A stretch of DNA of 64,000 bases from Eudorina sp. 2006-703-Eu-15 (lineage: Eukaryota > Chlorophyta > Chlorophyceae > Chlamydomonadales > Volvocaceae): positions 1 through 64,000 of the forward strand of contig BDSI01000185.1 of NCBI GenBank assembly GCA_003117195.1, read 5' to 3'. Each line of letters begins with the position of its first letter. Position 1 is the stretch's first letter. Of this stretch, positions 54,268-64,000 are shown in pieces. The notes below the pieces were generated by a model that was not told the origin of the DNA, did no database searches, and was given only the letters and a program-made list of their open reading frames with translations. The translations under genes and the position numbers were made by a program.

Positions 54268-55849
54268 GGCTTCGGCTGTCGCCGTTGGTTGTCACCGATG
54301 ACCCGCGAGGTCCGCTGTAACATCCCTAATAAAGCCCAGGGGCGGGGAGAGAGAGATGAAGCTGTAGACCTCGTGTTGCACGTTGGATTTGACTTGATTG
54401 GGAGCCCCAGTTTCGCAGAGAGCAACCATTGCACGCGGTCTCATTGAGGGGCTTTCGCTCTTTGCGCGGGCTTGATGCATGCGCGCGGTGCAAAGTTGCG
54501 CTCCGCAGCAGGGTTGTGAGGTGTGCGGATACAACTTCGTCTTGCCGGCGGCGGCGGCGGCGGAATGGGTGGAACGAATTTGGCGGCGAGGAAGGCACGA
54601 GGGGAGTCCGGGGGCACCGGTTGCACGGAGGCGCAACAGCCCAGCACCGCCGCCAGGTTGCCGGCGCTGTCTTACGGGCTGATTGTCGTACCGCCCTGGG
54701 TGCAGACGGCGGTGTTCCACAGCGCATGGATCCGGGGGCACCTGTGGGATGCGCTGCGGGTGGAGGGCGGCGGGGGGCTCGCGAGGGTGCTGCTGGAGGC
54801 GTGGTGTAGGCTGGTGGGGCCGCCGCCACTGCCGGGCCGCTGAGACTGGCAGATGATTTGAGGGAAGAGTTGGAAGGGGACACCGGGCCCCGGTGTCGGA
54901 GACAATGAGGGAACTTACATGATTTGCGCATCAGCACTGAAATGACGGATGGGAGCAGAGACGGGTCCGGATCGTGGAGGAAGAGTGATGCGCCGTACAC
55001 GCCATACACGAAGGTGGCGGAGTACAGGAAGGTTGGAATTGGTCGGCCGGGATGGGACGCCACAGGCGTCCTAGTAGCTACCTAGTACCCGCAGCCGTAA
55101 TGCTGCAATGTACAGTACGGTACGAAGCCATACGGGACAGTAACGCCGCATGGCAAGGACGGGAATGAGTGTGCAGTGCATGTGGGGACGGCTAACGTGC
55201 ACGTGGAGTAGGAGCAGTGCAGTGGCAAACGGCGTGATAGGGTTGGAGAATGCAGGGTCAGTGAGAGATTGGGGGAGGGGAAATCAAGTGTGTGCGGCCT
55301 TGCCCCAGTGCCCGGACAGGGAGGCGCTCGCTCTCGTCGGAGAGGAACTAGGGTTTAGAACCGCCAATAGACGTCAACCCCGCCAATCCGAAGGCAGTCG
55401 CACACATCCCCACAAGGGAGGAAGGTGGAGGAGCGGGCCCTTGGGAAGTAGAGACGAGTAGGACGAGGGTAACGTGCCGGGCGGTCGACGTCGGTGCTCT
55501 CGTCCTCCACTCACGGAAACGCACTTCACGTTGCCCAGGCAATTGCGTTAATGCTTCGATTCTTCAAGGCACGTGTCGATATCGCAGCTGATTTGGGTCG
55601 ACGCCGCGTTCCAGTTCCTGTCCGACCTTGCCTCCGTGCAACCGGTGCCCCCGGACTCCCCTCGTGCCTTCCTCGCCGCAAAATTCGTTCCACCCATTCC
55701 GCCGCCGCCGCCGCCGGCAATCACGGCGGCGGAATGGGCTCTTGACCAAGTTCCTTTCTTCTTGGTACCCGGGACACAGCCGTTATTATTAAGGATGTTA
55801 CAGCGGACCCCGCGGGTCATCGGTGACAGCCAGCGGCGACAGCCGAAGT
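54268..55849. repeat. Inverted pair of two-module repeats (possible TIR element)
   Basis: Module C (CTTCGGCTGTCGCCG to TGTAACATCCCTAATAA) is at 54268-54332 and inverted at 55786-55849. Module D ((GGC)n GGAATGGGTGGAACGAATTT to CACCGGTTGCACGGAGG) is at 54544-54632 and inverted at 55631-55717. C to D spacing is about 210 nt on the left and about 70 nt on the right, with unrelated filler. The 1-kb centre has no transposase. A third, diverged module C sits at 58888-58945. Confidence 0.7.
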
Positions 55850-56606
55850 TTCCTCACCAGCTGTGTTGTTGCACACCAGGATCGGGACGGCCGCCGCTCT
55901 GAGGAACGGCCGCTGCTCTGTTGCTGCATCCGCCGCCGCCTCCCCGGACCATCGTTTTAATGTACAGGAAGGAATCACAATCACAGTCCCGACAGCCTCA
56001 ATGCCTATGATTCATCATGTAGCATTACATGGATATGGTGTATCAGACATCCGCCTATGAACCCCATCCCAAGCCCTATCATGCGCGGCAACCCCCATGA
56101 CACGTCGCAGTGCAGTGCAGGGACGCCCCACCAGCCCGCACGCAGTCGGCGTCATGCGAGCCACTTCCTCACAGCGGCTGTCACACATGGGCCGAATGCA
56201 GCTTTTCCGCAGTCATTGCTTTCATGGTTCAGTCCCTACCGGGCCCGGCCATGCCGCCCCTGGGTTCTGCTGCCCGCCCCGCCCCTCCCCTTGTCCAAAC
56301 AGATACGTCCGCCCACCTCCAGTACCGAACCCATCTCCAGGGACCCCACTCGGTGGACCCTCAGCCCTCCCTCCCAAAGTCCCAATACCGCCCGTCAGGG
56401 TGGCTATCTATGAATATATATTCGGCCGAAATCATTGAGATTTGACAGGTACTATCGTGACTGCCCTGCGGCCCCCTTTTAGTTGCCCGGCCACCCGCTC
56501 GCGCGTCCGCACCACACTAGCGCCCGCTGCCCCTCCCAGCAGCCTCTCCCCACCGCCCCGCTTTCCACCTCCTCCTGCCTTCCTTCCCCTCCCCTCCCTC
56601 TCTGCT
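55850..56606. other. Downstream flank of the TFIIS-like gene
   Basis: No coding exon is supported. The right-hand part is probably the 3' untranslated region of the minus-strand TFIIS-like gene ending at 56607. Confidence 0.5.
56025..56029 (-). terminator. Candidate TGTAA poly(A) signal of the TFIIS-like gene
   Basis: TTACA on the plus strand (TGTAA on the minus strand), about 580 nt past the stop codon at 56607. Confidence 0.4.
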
Positions 56607-59303
56607 CTACACGTCGTCGACCTCCCAGCGGTGGCCGCACCCCAGACACGTCACCAGGCGGCTGCTGCCCTGGCCGTCCTTGCTGCCCCACGTCTCACAC
56701 TTTCCGATGTCCCGCCGACCGCTGTCCAGGTAGTCGCAGGTGCGGCCGCCGCAGGAGCTGCAGACGTACTCGTTGGTGGCCACGGTTCCGGAGCCCCGAC
56801 CCGCCAGCGTCACTCGCCGCGTCTCTTGCTCCTGAGGGCCACCACCGACACCGGCACCCACAGCAGCGGCACCAACCAGGCGCCCAGCAACCAAACGAGG
56901 CAGTCGGCCAGATGAGTACGCCGACCGACGGACGAACCCTCAGACAGATAAACAGACAGACAGACAGGCAGAGGCCACAGGCAGCCGGCTACCCAGCCAG
57001 TTGGTTCGGAGCAGCCGGTAGGGTGGTCGCTTAACATACATGGCGGGGAAGTGATGCAGGGAGATCTCCCTGCTGCGCAATATTGCGGGGTTCACAGCCA
57101 CGTCCGTCCACTCATTCACCCGTACGGTATGTCTGGCAGCTGGCGAGCAACGGTGCCTGGAGGTCACCGCTGCAGCACGTGGGCCGCGAGCAGCCTATCG
57201 TGTAGCTAGGCTCGTGCGGAAGCGGAAGCGGACCCAAGGGACGGACGGACCTCTGCTCCCAGGAGCCTAAGGCTCACAGCGTTGTGTACGGGACCCCGCT
57301 GACGCTAACCCGTACGGCAGGGCCGGGCGCGCGCGGCTGCCATCCCTCGGCCCAACGGCCCGTCTGTACATGCACTACAATTGAATAATCGACTCTCAAG
57401 GGGCCATCCTCCTCTCTTCCTACCGACTGCCCAGGGCATACGGCTCAAGCCGTCGTGCCTCGTGCGGCACGGAGCCCCTCCCCGGGCTGGCTCTGGAGCC
57501 CCCTCGGCCCCAAGGAACCGGCGCTGCCCCGCTGCCGTACATACCTGCAGCCTGGCGTACTCCTGCTGCTGCTCCTGGGTCGCCAGCTGCCGGGCGTCCA
57601 TGGCCGCCAGCTGCGAGGGGCGCACATCGCCGGACAGCACCCGCCGCCGCAGATCCGCGTTCCGCTGCACAGCGCCACCATCACCCACCATCCCACCACC
57701 CACCACCCGGAAGCCCGGGGGGCAGAAGGGTGGGGACCGGGCAGCAGGAGGCGACGGTGAGAAAAATGGCAGTGGAGGGACCCGATGTGAGCACTGACCG
57801 CGCAAGCGAACACGGATAGGTAGGTGGGTAGGTGGATGACCGCGTCCAGGAATGGGAGGGCGAATGGGATGGGATGGCATGGGTGGGAACCACGGATGGC
57901 TGCTGACCCCGCGACCTCTGAGTGTGTGGCCAGCAGCCCCGGCACCACTCACGGTCATCCCGATGGCGACTCCAGGGGCCGGGCTCACATCGACGTCTGC
58001 ACAATTTCCGTACATCCCTTCATACCTTTAGGCTGGCCACCAGGGTGCGCGCCGCCGACCTGTACTCCTGCGAGAGCTCCGACAGCAACAGATGCGGGGG
58101 CGGCGTGTCGGATCGGGTCGGGGACACCGTTCCAAATTCATATTCGACGGGTGGTTGAGAGGGCAAGGGGGCCAGCTGGAGTCTGACGGTCGTCCGTCTT
58201 GAGTAAGACGGACGCGCCTGTGTCGGGTACGTGGCTGTGCCGGGGGTCATGCGCAGGCTCCGAAGGGAAGCATGCAGAGGGCCATACATGGTCTGCCAGC
58301 ATGGAGATCCGCGGCAGGCAGGGGTGCACCGCACCGTGGAGGTAGGGGTCAATGACGGGGTTGCGCATGGCGGGCAAGACTGAGTGTGTGAGCCGGTGCC
58401 GCTCCGGTGTATCTATCCACATATCTGACCGGGCCCGACGCTGGCCAAGGGCTGCTAACCCAGACCTAACGGTGTGTGAGAGAAGGCTCGAGGCCCATCT
58501 GCCACCGGATCGCCGCCCAATCGCCGACACCGTACCTGCCCAGCTGATGATTGGTGGTGAAGGAAGAGCTCGCGTTCGATGGCCGCGACGATGCCTGCAT
58601 GCAGCCATGGACGTAACGGTGTGTGCCGGGTGCTTGTGAACCACAAGTCGTGGCCTGGCAGACCTGAGGGTGAGTGGCGCGAGGCCCGCACAGCAGTGCC
58701 GCCTTGCACGGCTACGGGCCGGCCCCGGAGATGAGAGCCGGTCTTGGCTGTGGTGGTGGTTATTTAATTGGGGCGCCCCGGTGGCGAACTCCCCCTGAGC
58801 GGGCTTCATCCCTGGCTATGGATGATCCTCAGGAATGGGGTGGTTCCCTGGTAGAGTGGGTGCGGGGTGTGTTTCGGTGCTGCGCCACGGTGTCGCGGTT
58901 GTCACGGATCACCCGCGGGGTCCACTGTGACACCATTAATAATACAGTGTGCTAATTTACTAGCGAAGCCCACACGGTCCGTTATCGCCCCCATCAGAAG
59001 ACCTGAGATGCATCAGTAGGGTTGAATAGGTGAAGCACGTACCCGCTAGTAGTTCAGGTGAGCCTACGCACCGGAGTGCTCGGCCCCAGGGTCGGTCGAC
59101 GACGGCTCGCTGCCCCCAGGTTGCTGTCCCTCGTCTGGAGATGATGTTGTTAGAGCTGTCAAAAGCATCTTGACGCAATTTGAACGGACCGTTTGCTGCG
59201 CTGCTCCCGCATCCGCTGGCGACCGAGGCGACGCGTCCGTCTTTGTCGGCTTCTTTGGAGGTGGCGGCAAATTAAGTTCTTTCCATAATGGTTTCCGTTT
59301 CAT
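56607..59303 (-). CDS. TFIIS-like transcription elongation factor, 225 aa, lacking domain I
   Basis: Exons from the 5' end: 59303-59072, 58594-58536, 58067-58026, 57664-57545, 56831-56607, all in phase. After a basic, Pro-rich start (MKRKPLWKELNLPPPPKK) the central TFIIS domain runs from QTVRSNCVKMLLTAL through IVAAIERELFLHH, EYRSAARTLVASLK and RNADLRRRVLSGDVRPSQLA. This domain binds RNA polymerase II in the family. A zinc ribbon closes the protein, with YVCSSCGGRTC and VTCLGCGHRW giving the four Cys ligands. The N-terminal LW domain of canonical TFIIS is absent. The acidic hairpin Asp-Glu pair needed for transcript cleavage is not in its usual place; the loop reads DSGRRDIGKCETWGSKDG. The protein is likely nuclear. 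A paralogue or variant class is more likely than canonical TFIIS. Confidence 0.9.
58888..58945. repeat. Diverged copy of module C in TFIIS-like intron 1
   Basis: GTCACGGATCACCCGCGGGG, then TCCACTGTGACACCATTAATAA, resembles module C at 54268-54332, same orientation. It lies in intron 58595-59071. Confidence 0.6.
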
Positions 59304-61046
59304 GATGATGAAACCGCGGTGACGGCGAGGCTGGTGTTTTGGTCAAAAGTGCCGACGGTCAAGGCGACGACTGGACGAACCAACTGCAAGTCAAGTCATG
59401 TCCAAGCTGCCAGAGGTTTGGATGTTATGCCACAAAATCGTATTCTGAAAGAGTGCAAGCATATTATTCTGCACTTCACGATAAGCACAGCAGAGTATGC
59501 ATCATGCTCCCGAAACCAACAAAAAATGTGTAATAAACAAGAAAGTGCAGAACTACCGTAGTAAGGAAATTGCTCTCCGTTGCGACAGGGCTGCGTCGTG
59601 TGTCTCGGCTGTGCAGATATTATCTTGTCCTTGCAGTATGTTATCTATGACAGTAGGCTGCCCCGAATCTTTTCAGGCGATTTAGTCCTAATGCCATTAT
59701 AATTTCCCGACGGGTTTCGGAGACTCCTCGTGGCCAAACCCGTACACCGCAGGCAGGCGCAGGTCTTCAACCCAGCCAGGCCCGCGCGTAGTACTAGACC
59801 GGGAGGTCCGGAACCGCATAAGCCGTCCCCAACGTTCCTCATCAGTGGACGCCGCCCTTGACGCTGCCGCCCGTGTACGCCCGTGTCACCCTGGGTACAG
59901 CACAGCGGTGGCGGGCTGATAAGTGGCGCCGGTAACGAACAGCGACCCTCCTGGTTTCCAACCTGTTCTGGCACAGACCCGCAGTCCCCCATCGTCTAAC
60001 ACACGCCAGGGCGGGCTCGGGCTGCCGGCAACATTGCCGCTATTGCCGCCATTACACAGAAGTCAGCTTAGGCTCGGAAACGTAATCGGATGATGTAACG
60101 CCGGACGGAATTCGCCGAGCCAGCCAACGCCCCGCCCCGACGCAGCTTACCGCCACTTGGGAGGTCTGTTTCCCTCGAGGTGGGTGCACCCAGGCGCACC
60201 TCGGGTCGAGGTCACCGAGCTGGTGACCGCACGCGGCTGTGGACATGACAACATGGGTCCACTTTGTACTACAACACGGGATGCCTTCAACCAGCTTTCA
60301 CAGCACGCAAACAAACGAACAAACAAACTAACCAACTAACAAATAAACGAATTGACTAACAAACGGCACACCAGGGCACCGAAACGCCGAGATGGCCTCT
60401 CCTGTGGGGCAACTCCGGGCATCTGTCGGCGCGCATGAGATCACAAACCGCCGCACCGGGGGGACCTTCGAGTGTCTCTTGAAACAGAACACAAAGCCGG
60501 GCACAACACCAACCAGGGCGTGTAGTTTGGGGGTATTAACCCACAGCCACAGCTGCGGCCAAAGGCTGCAGCGACGACGACATGCAACCGCGACCGCAGC
60601 AGCAGCAATAGCAGCAGCAGCAGTAAGGCACAGCGGGCTAATGGCGACAGAACCAGGAGGAACGATGACCAGGTGTTGTGCAGAAACAACGTCAAATCGC
60701 AGTGTTAAACTACAATCTCCCCCCTCGCAATAATCGCAACGACCGCGGCAAGTCCCGTCCTGCACGCCCTCCGGGCCCCTCTCTCGCGCCTCCTCGGGGG
60801 CCCCCTACCGCCAACCCCCCTGAGCCCCATTCCCGACCTCAAGCCGTGAGTGACACCAACCGCCTAAAACCCTCTCTCACCAAGCCATCAGCCAGCAGCC
60901 GCGCACGCCAGGCGATCGCCTTTCCGCCGAGCACCCACCCACCTACCCACCCACCCATTCCGCTCGTTCCCTCTCCTGCCTCACCGCCGGCTGAGGTCGG
61001 CCTCCCCCCATTTTTACCACCGGCTGAGGTACCCTCCCCCCCTTTT
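59304..61046. other. TFIIS-like promoter region and NDH-2 3' flank
   Basis: 1.7 kb without a supportable gene. The left end must hold the promoter of the minus-strand TFIIS-like gene and is AT-rich. The right end is NDH-2 3' untranslated sequence, with a GCA-rich stretch at about 60595-60630 and two CCACCGGCTGAGGT repeats just past the stop codon. Confidence 0.5.
60052..60056 (-). terminator. Candidate TGTAA poly(A) signal of the NDH-2 gene
   Basis: TTACA on the plus strand, about 990 nt past the stop codon at 61047. The distance is long but within the range of algal 3' untranslated regions. Confidence 0.35.
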
Positions 61047-63010
61047 TTACCACCGGCTGAGGTCCCGTCCGAACATCATGGTGACCGTCCAGTCGAATGC
61101 GACCGCCAGGCGCTTGGGGATGCTGCCCAGGCGGGTCAGGTAGGCGGAGCGCCAGGCCACCCAGCTGAGGAAGCCCGCCAGGCTGAGCTGCCGCCGCTGA
61201 GAGTCCCCCAGCTCCAGAACCGCCGAGTGGCCGCCCACCGTGGCCATGGAGCCCAGGTGCCGGTAGTGGAACTCGGGCGTGGTGTGTTGGGACGAGCTGG
61301 CCTCGCCGTACACGGGGCCCTTGGCGGCGGCGTTGAGCACGCGGGCGAGGTAGCGGCCCTGCTGCTCCGCCACCTGTGTGTGGAGGAGGAGAGGGCGTGA
61401 GATTGGTAGATTGGGTGAGGGTGTGAAGGGTGGGTGCGGTGTAAAGGGGTGGGGAGGAGGGCAGTGGTGGCCGTAGTAGAGTTCGCGAAGCGGAAGGGAG
61501 ACGGATGGGAGGAAGGGGGGAAGTGTGGAGCGCCTAGGGTGTTCCAAACACCCCATCGCGGGGTCCCGTGGGGGCACCGGAACCTGACCTCCAATGTCTC
61601 TCCAGAGGTGGGCCTCCGAACCCCCAGTGTCCCACCGGCACATGACCCCCGGGCCAGCCTCTTCACATTCCTCCCAACTGCATCCCCCGATCCATTCCCT
61701 CGCGGGCGGTAGCGGCGGCGTCCCTGACGGTGCACCACATGCCGGAGCCACTTCGGCCTGTGGTGCAGCCACCGGCGGCATCTCCCCATACCACCCTTTC
61801 CAGCAACCCCAGCCACCCCAGCTACCCCGCCTATCTCAGTACCCCCAGCTACCCCGGTAAGTATTTGTCGACGGGCTGGGTGTGTCTGGGCTGGTTCGTT
61901 TTAACCCCCCCACACACACCAGCGTCCCCACCTGCGCCAAGGCGGGCAGCGGGTTATCCGGGTTGGCGCAGCAGTCCCCCAGTGCGTACACGTCGGGCAC
62001 CGGAGCCAGCCGCGCGGTGGACGGCGTGTCGCTCTCATCAGCCAGGATGCTGGGCATGGCCGACCCGGCGTTGGGGCTGGGGATGGCGGAGGCGGAGGCG
62101 GAGGAGGCGGAGGCGGAGGAGGCGGAGGATGCGGAGGATGCCGCCGATGACACGGGGGTGCTGGGGGTCGACGCTGCGGGCCGCTGCTGCTGGGCGCATC
62201 GGGGGGGAGGGCGGGGGAAATGGGGCGGGGGGCAACAGACAGAGAGGTGTGATGGCGCAGTGGCGGTCCGCAAAGCTTGGAAGGTGTGGATTGGTCCCTG
62301 TACCTCCAGTTCCCACCCCCGCTGCTTTGTTCCAGGCTGGCCTTTTCCTAACTGCCAATTCCCCCTGCCAGCTCCCCCCCCTTGCGAGTCGCCCCCTTGC
62401 CAGTCCCCGCCTGCCAGGCAGGGACCTCCCAAGAGGGACCAGGTCCTGCACCCGTCTGGCTGCTCGGGGCCCCTAGACGTCCCCCGACGTGGTCCGCGAA
62501 GGAACCGCGGGCCACCCCGCCCCAGTTGACCGCCGCCACCTGCCTGCGCCGTCTTCTCCACATGGGGCGCCGACTGCGCGGACTTGGACTGCTGCTGCTG
62601 CTGCAGCGGCGGTGGTGCGAGCACCCGCATGAAGCCGTCCACCGCGATGCGGCCCACGGCTGCAGCCCAGGGCCGGTTGGGTGGCCGGGTTGTTGGGTGG
62701 CCGGGTTGTTGGGGCCCGGGTTGGGGGCACAGAGGTGGACGCTAGGTCTGACTACGCATGCCGCACATACGGCACGTGAGCAAACGCGCTGGCGCGCCCC
62801 TGCACCCCCGGAGCATAACCCGGACGGTGCGGGGCGTCCACCGGGGTCCGGAAGCCCTAGACCCTACTGGATCGAGCGTGCTGCAGCAGAGTACACGTCA
62901 CACGGGTGAGGGGATGTGTGTCGTGTGGTAGCGCTTGCGCCCGGTGCTCGGCTCGGCTTTGTCATGAAGCCGTCGAGAGAGACCGATCCACACGGGTTGG
63001 CAAAGGTTGG

Positions 63011-63051
<41 letters not shown>

Positions 63052-63841
63052 GCTTGGGCCGCGGCCCGACCGCCCGAGGGAGGGAGTGTGTGGTGCCCCT
63101 CCGTTGCTCACCCGTCTTGACGAAAGGAAGGGACAGCGTGAAGGGCGTGGGGCCGACTCCCGTGCTCCAGATGCACAGCCCGTACGGCAGAATCGTACCG
63201 TCCTGCAATGCCATCGTCGCGCGGCGGGTGGGTCCGCGGCTAGATGCTGCTGCCGTACAAGGTACAACGGATGTGTGAATGGCGCTAGGAGCTGAAGCAA
63301 ACATCCGCGCCCACGAGTTTTCCCCATACCGGCATTCACACACACAGGCACACCTTGAGGACGACCTCGCGCTCCGTGACCTCGTGTACGACACCCTGGG
63401 TGGACGAGCAGCCGGCGGGCAGGGGCGCGTTGATGAGGTTTGAGGTCCTGGGAGGTCTGGTTGCCGCTGTGCTGACGAACCAACCGTCACAACCGTGTCA
63501 ACCGTCACAACCGGCCGAGCAAACACCAAACGGTTGCTGTCTCGCGGCGCAGCCTCACCCAAACCACAGTGTGGCGTTCACCGTTGTCGAGTCCCCCCTT
63601 GCCCCCTCCCCGGCAGCCCGGTCGCCCTCCCCATGAGCGCGCACACCCAACCCTCACCGCCTCACCGCCGTCCCTCGTCCCCTGCCCGCGGCCCCGCTAC
63701 TCCTCAAGTACCCTCGCCCCTGGAGCGGTGGCGATCACCTTGCGCAGCACCACCCCCCTCCGGATGAGCTTCCTCGCCGCGTACTCCCGCAGTGAGGCGT
63801 CGAAGGAGCCCAGCAGCTCCCTCGCCTCCACCAGGGTCACC
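61047..63841 (-). CDS. Type II NAD(P)H dehydrogenase (NDH-2), 3' part; 5' exons outside the window
   Basis: Exons seen: 63841-63739, 63395-63354, 63202-63112, 62659-62540, 62173-61932, 61373-61047, all in phase. The enzyme is a single-subunit flavoprotein that passes electrons from NAD(P)H to quinone in mitochondria or chloroplasts without pumping protons. Visible are the end of the NAD-binding fold (VTLVEARELLGSFDASLREY), LPYGLCIWSTGVGPTP, GRIAVDGFMRVL, the FAD-binding VYALGDCCANPDNPLPALAQ, and the membrane-associated C-terminus (GSMATVGGHSAVLEL, GFLSWVAWRSAYLTRLGS, LLFGRD-like MMFGRDLSRW). An insert of about 80-90 residues with a Gln run and a Ser/Ala triplet repeat separates GRIAVDGFMRVL from the ALGD motif. 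The FAD and first NAD(P) glycine motifs lie outside. The acceptor at 62173 was chosen by phase. Confidence 0.95.
61874..61910. repeat. Repeat B fragment in NDH-2 intron
   Basis: GGGCTGGGTGTGTCTGGGCT followed by GGTTCGTTTTAACCCCC matches the T-rich end of repeat B copy 1, same orientation, inside intron 61374-61931 of the NDH-2 gene. Confidence 0.5.
63009..63050. repeat. CAGG tetranucleotide microsatellite
   Basis: About ten uninterrupted copies of GGCA/CAGG in the NDH-2 intron 62660-63111. Confidence 0.95.
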
Positions 63842-64000
63842 CTGGAGCCATCACAGGGGGGGACCCGGGCGGCAGCAGCAGCAGCAAGCAGCGGTCAGCA
63901 GCAGCAGGCAGCGGTCAGCAGCTCAGCCCCATGCAGTGAGTACCCCAGGCTGCGTCACGAGGGGGCGGTCTGCGGTTGCTGTGGGGACTGGGGGACTGGG
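63842..64000. other. NDH-2 intron sequence at the window edge
   Basis: Downstream of a good acceptor (read on the minus strand) for the exon at 63841. It contains tandem CAG-rich words (AGCAGCGGTCAGCAGCAGCA) on the plus strand. The next upstream exon is not reached. Confidence 0.6.

Noticed and set aside
54523..54843. 106-codon plus frame with a Trp-rich end (GLIVVPPWVQTAVFHSAW)
   Set aside because: The first part is repeat module D, and no family or neighbouring exon could be recognised. The Trp-rich part may be a gene fragment but cannot be supported.

Overview
This window looks like nuclear DNA of a volvocine-type green alga (Chlamydomonas/Gonium/Volvox relatives). The evidence is intron-dense genes with GC-rich exons, short GT-AG introns, runs of Ala, Gly, Pro, Ser and Gln inside conserved proteins, long flanks, and TGTAA-type poly(A) signals. 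The species cannot be named from sequence alone. The exon models are mine. In every multi-exon gene the reading phase is continuous across all proposed junctions, and the three genes with a long exon chain (kinase, transporter, F2KP) have total coding lengths divisible by three.

Layout. 1-5740 is a tandem satellite with a 184-bp unit, about 31 copies, running off the left edge. Next to it are a 389-bp fold-back element (5804-6192), a perfect 28-bp palindrome (6205-6265) and about 1.8 kb without a recognisable gene. 8072-24951 (minus) is one very large gene, 26 exons and 2,474 codons, encoding a tyrosine-kinase-like (TKL) protein kinase with a long N-terminal region rich in predicted helix and low complexity. 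A 576-bp intergenic stretch separates it from a divergent plus-strand gene, 25528-33173, for a spinster-like major facilitator transporter with a very long C-terminal tail. 34872-37195 (plus) encodes a type II (DNAJB-like) J-protein. 41885-50532 (plus) encodes a bifunctional 6-phosphofructo-2-kinase/fructose-2,6-bisphosphatase (F2KP), recovered complete in 14 exons; one intron holds a 594-bp near-perfect palindrome. 50533-56606 has no recognisable gene but contains an inverted pair of repeat modules. 56607-59303 (minus) encodes a small TFIIS-like protein without the usual N-terminal domain. 61047 to the right edge (minus) is the 3' part of a type II NAD(P)H dehydrogenase whose 5' exons lie outside.

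The genes do not form one pathway. F2KP controls the glycolytic signal fructose-2,6-bisphosphate, the NDH-2 enzyme moves electrons from NAD(P)H to quinone, and the others are a chaperone partner, a transcription factor, a transporter and a signalling kinase. The least explained material is the divergent kinase, the intron-borne dispersed repeats shared among neighbouring genes, and the long hairpins that would form double-stranded RNA if transcribed.
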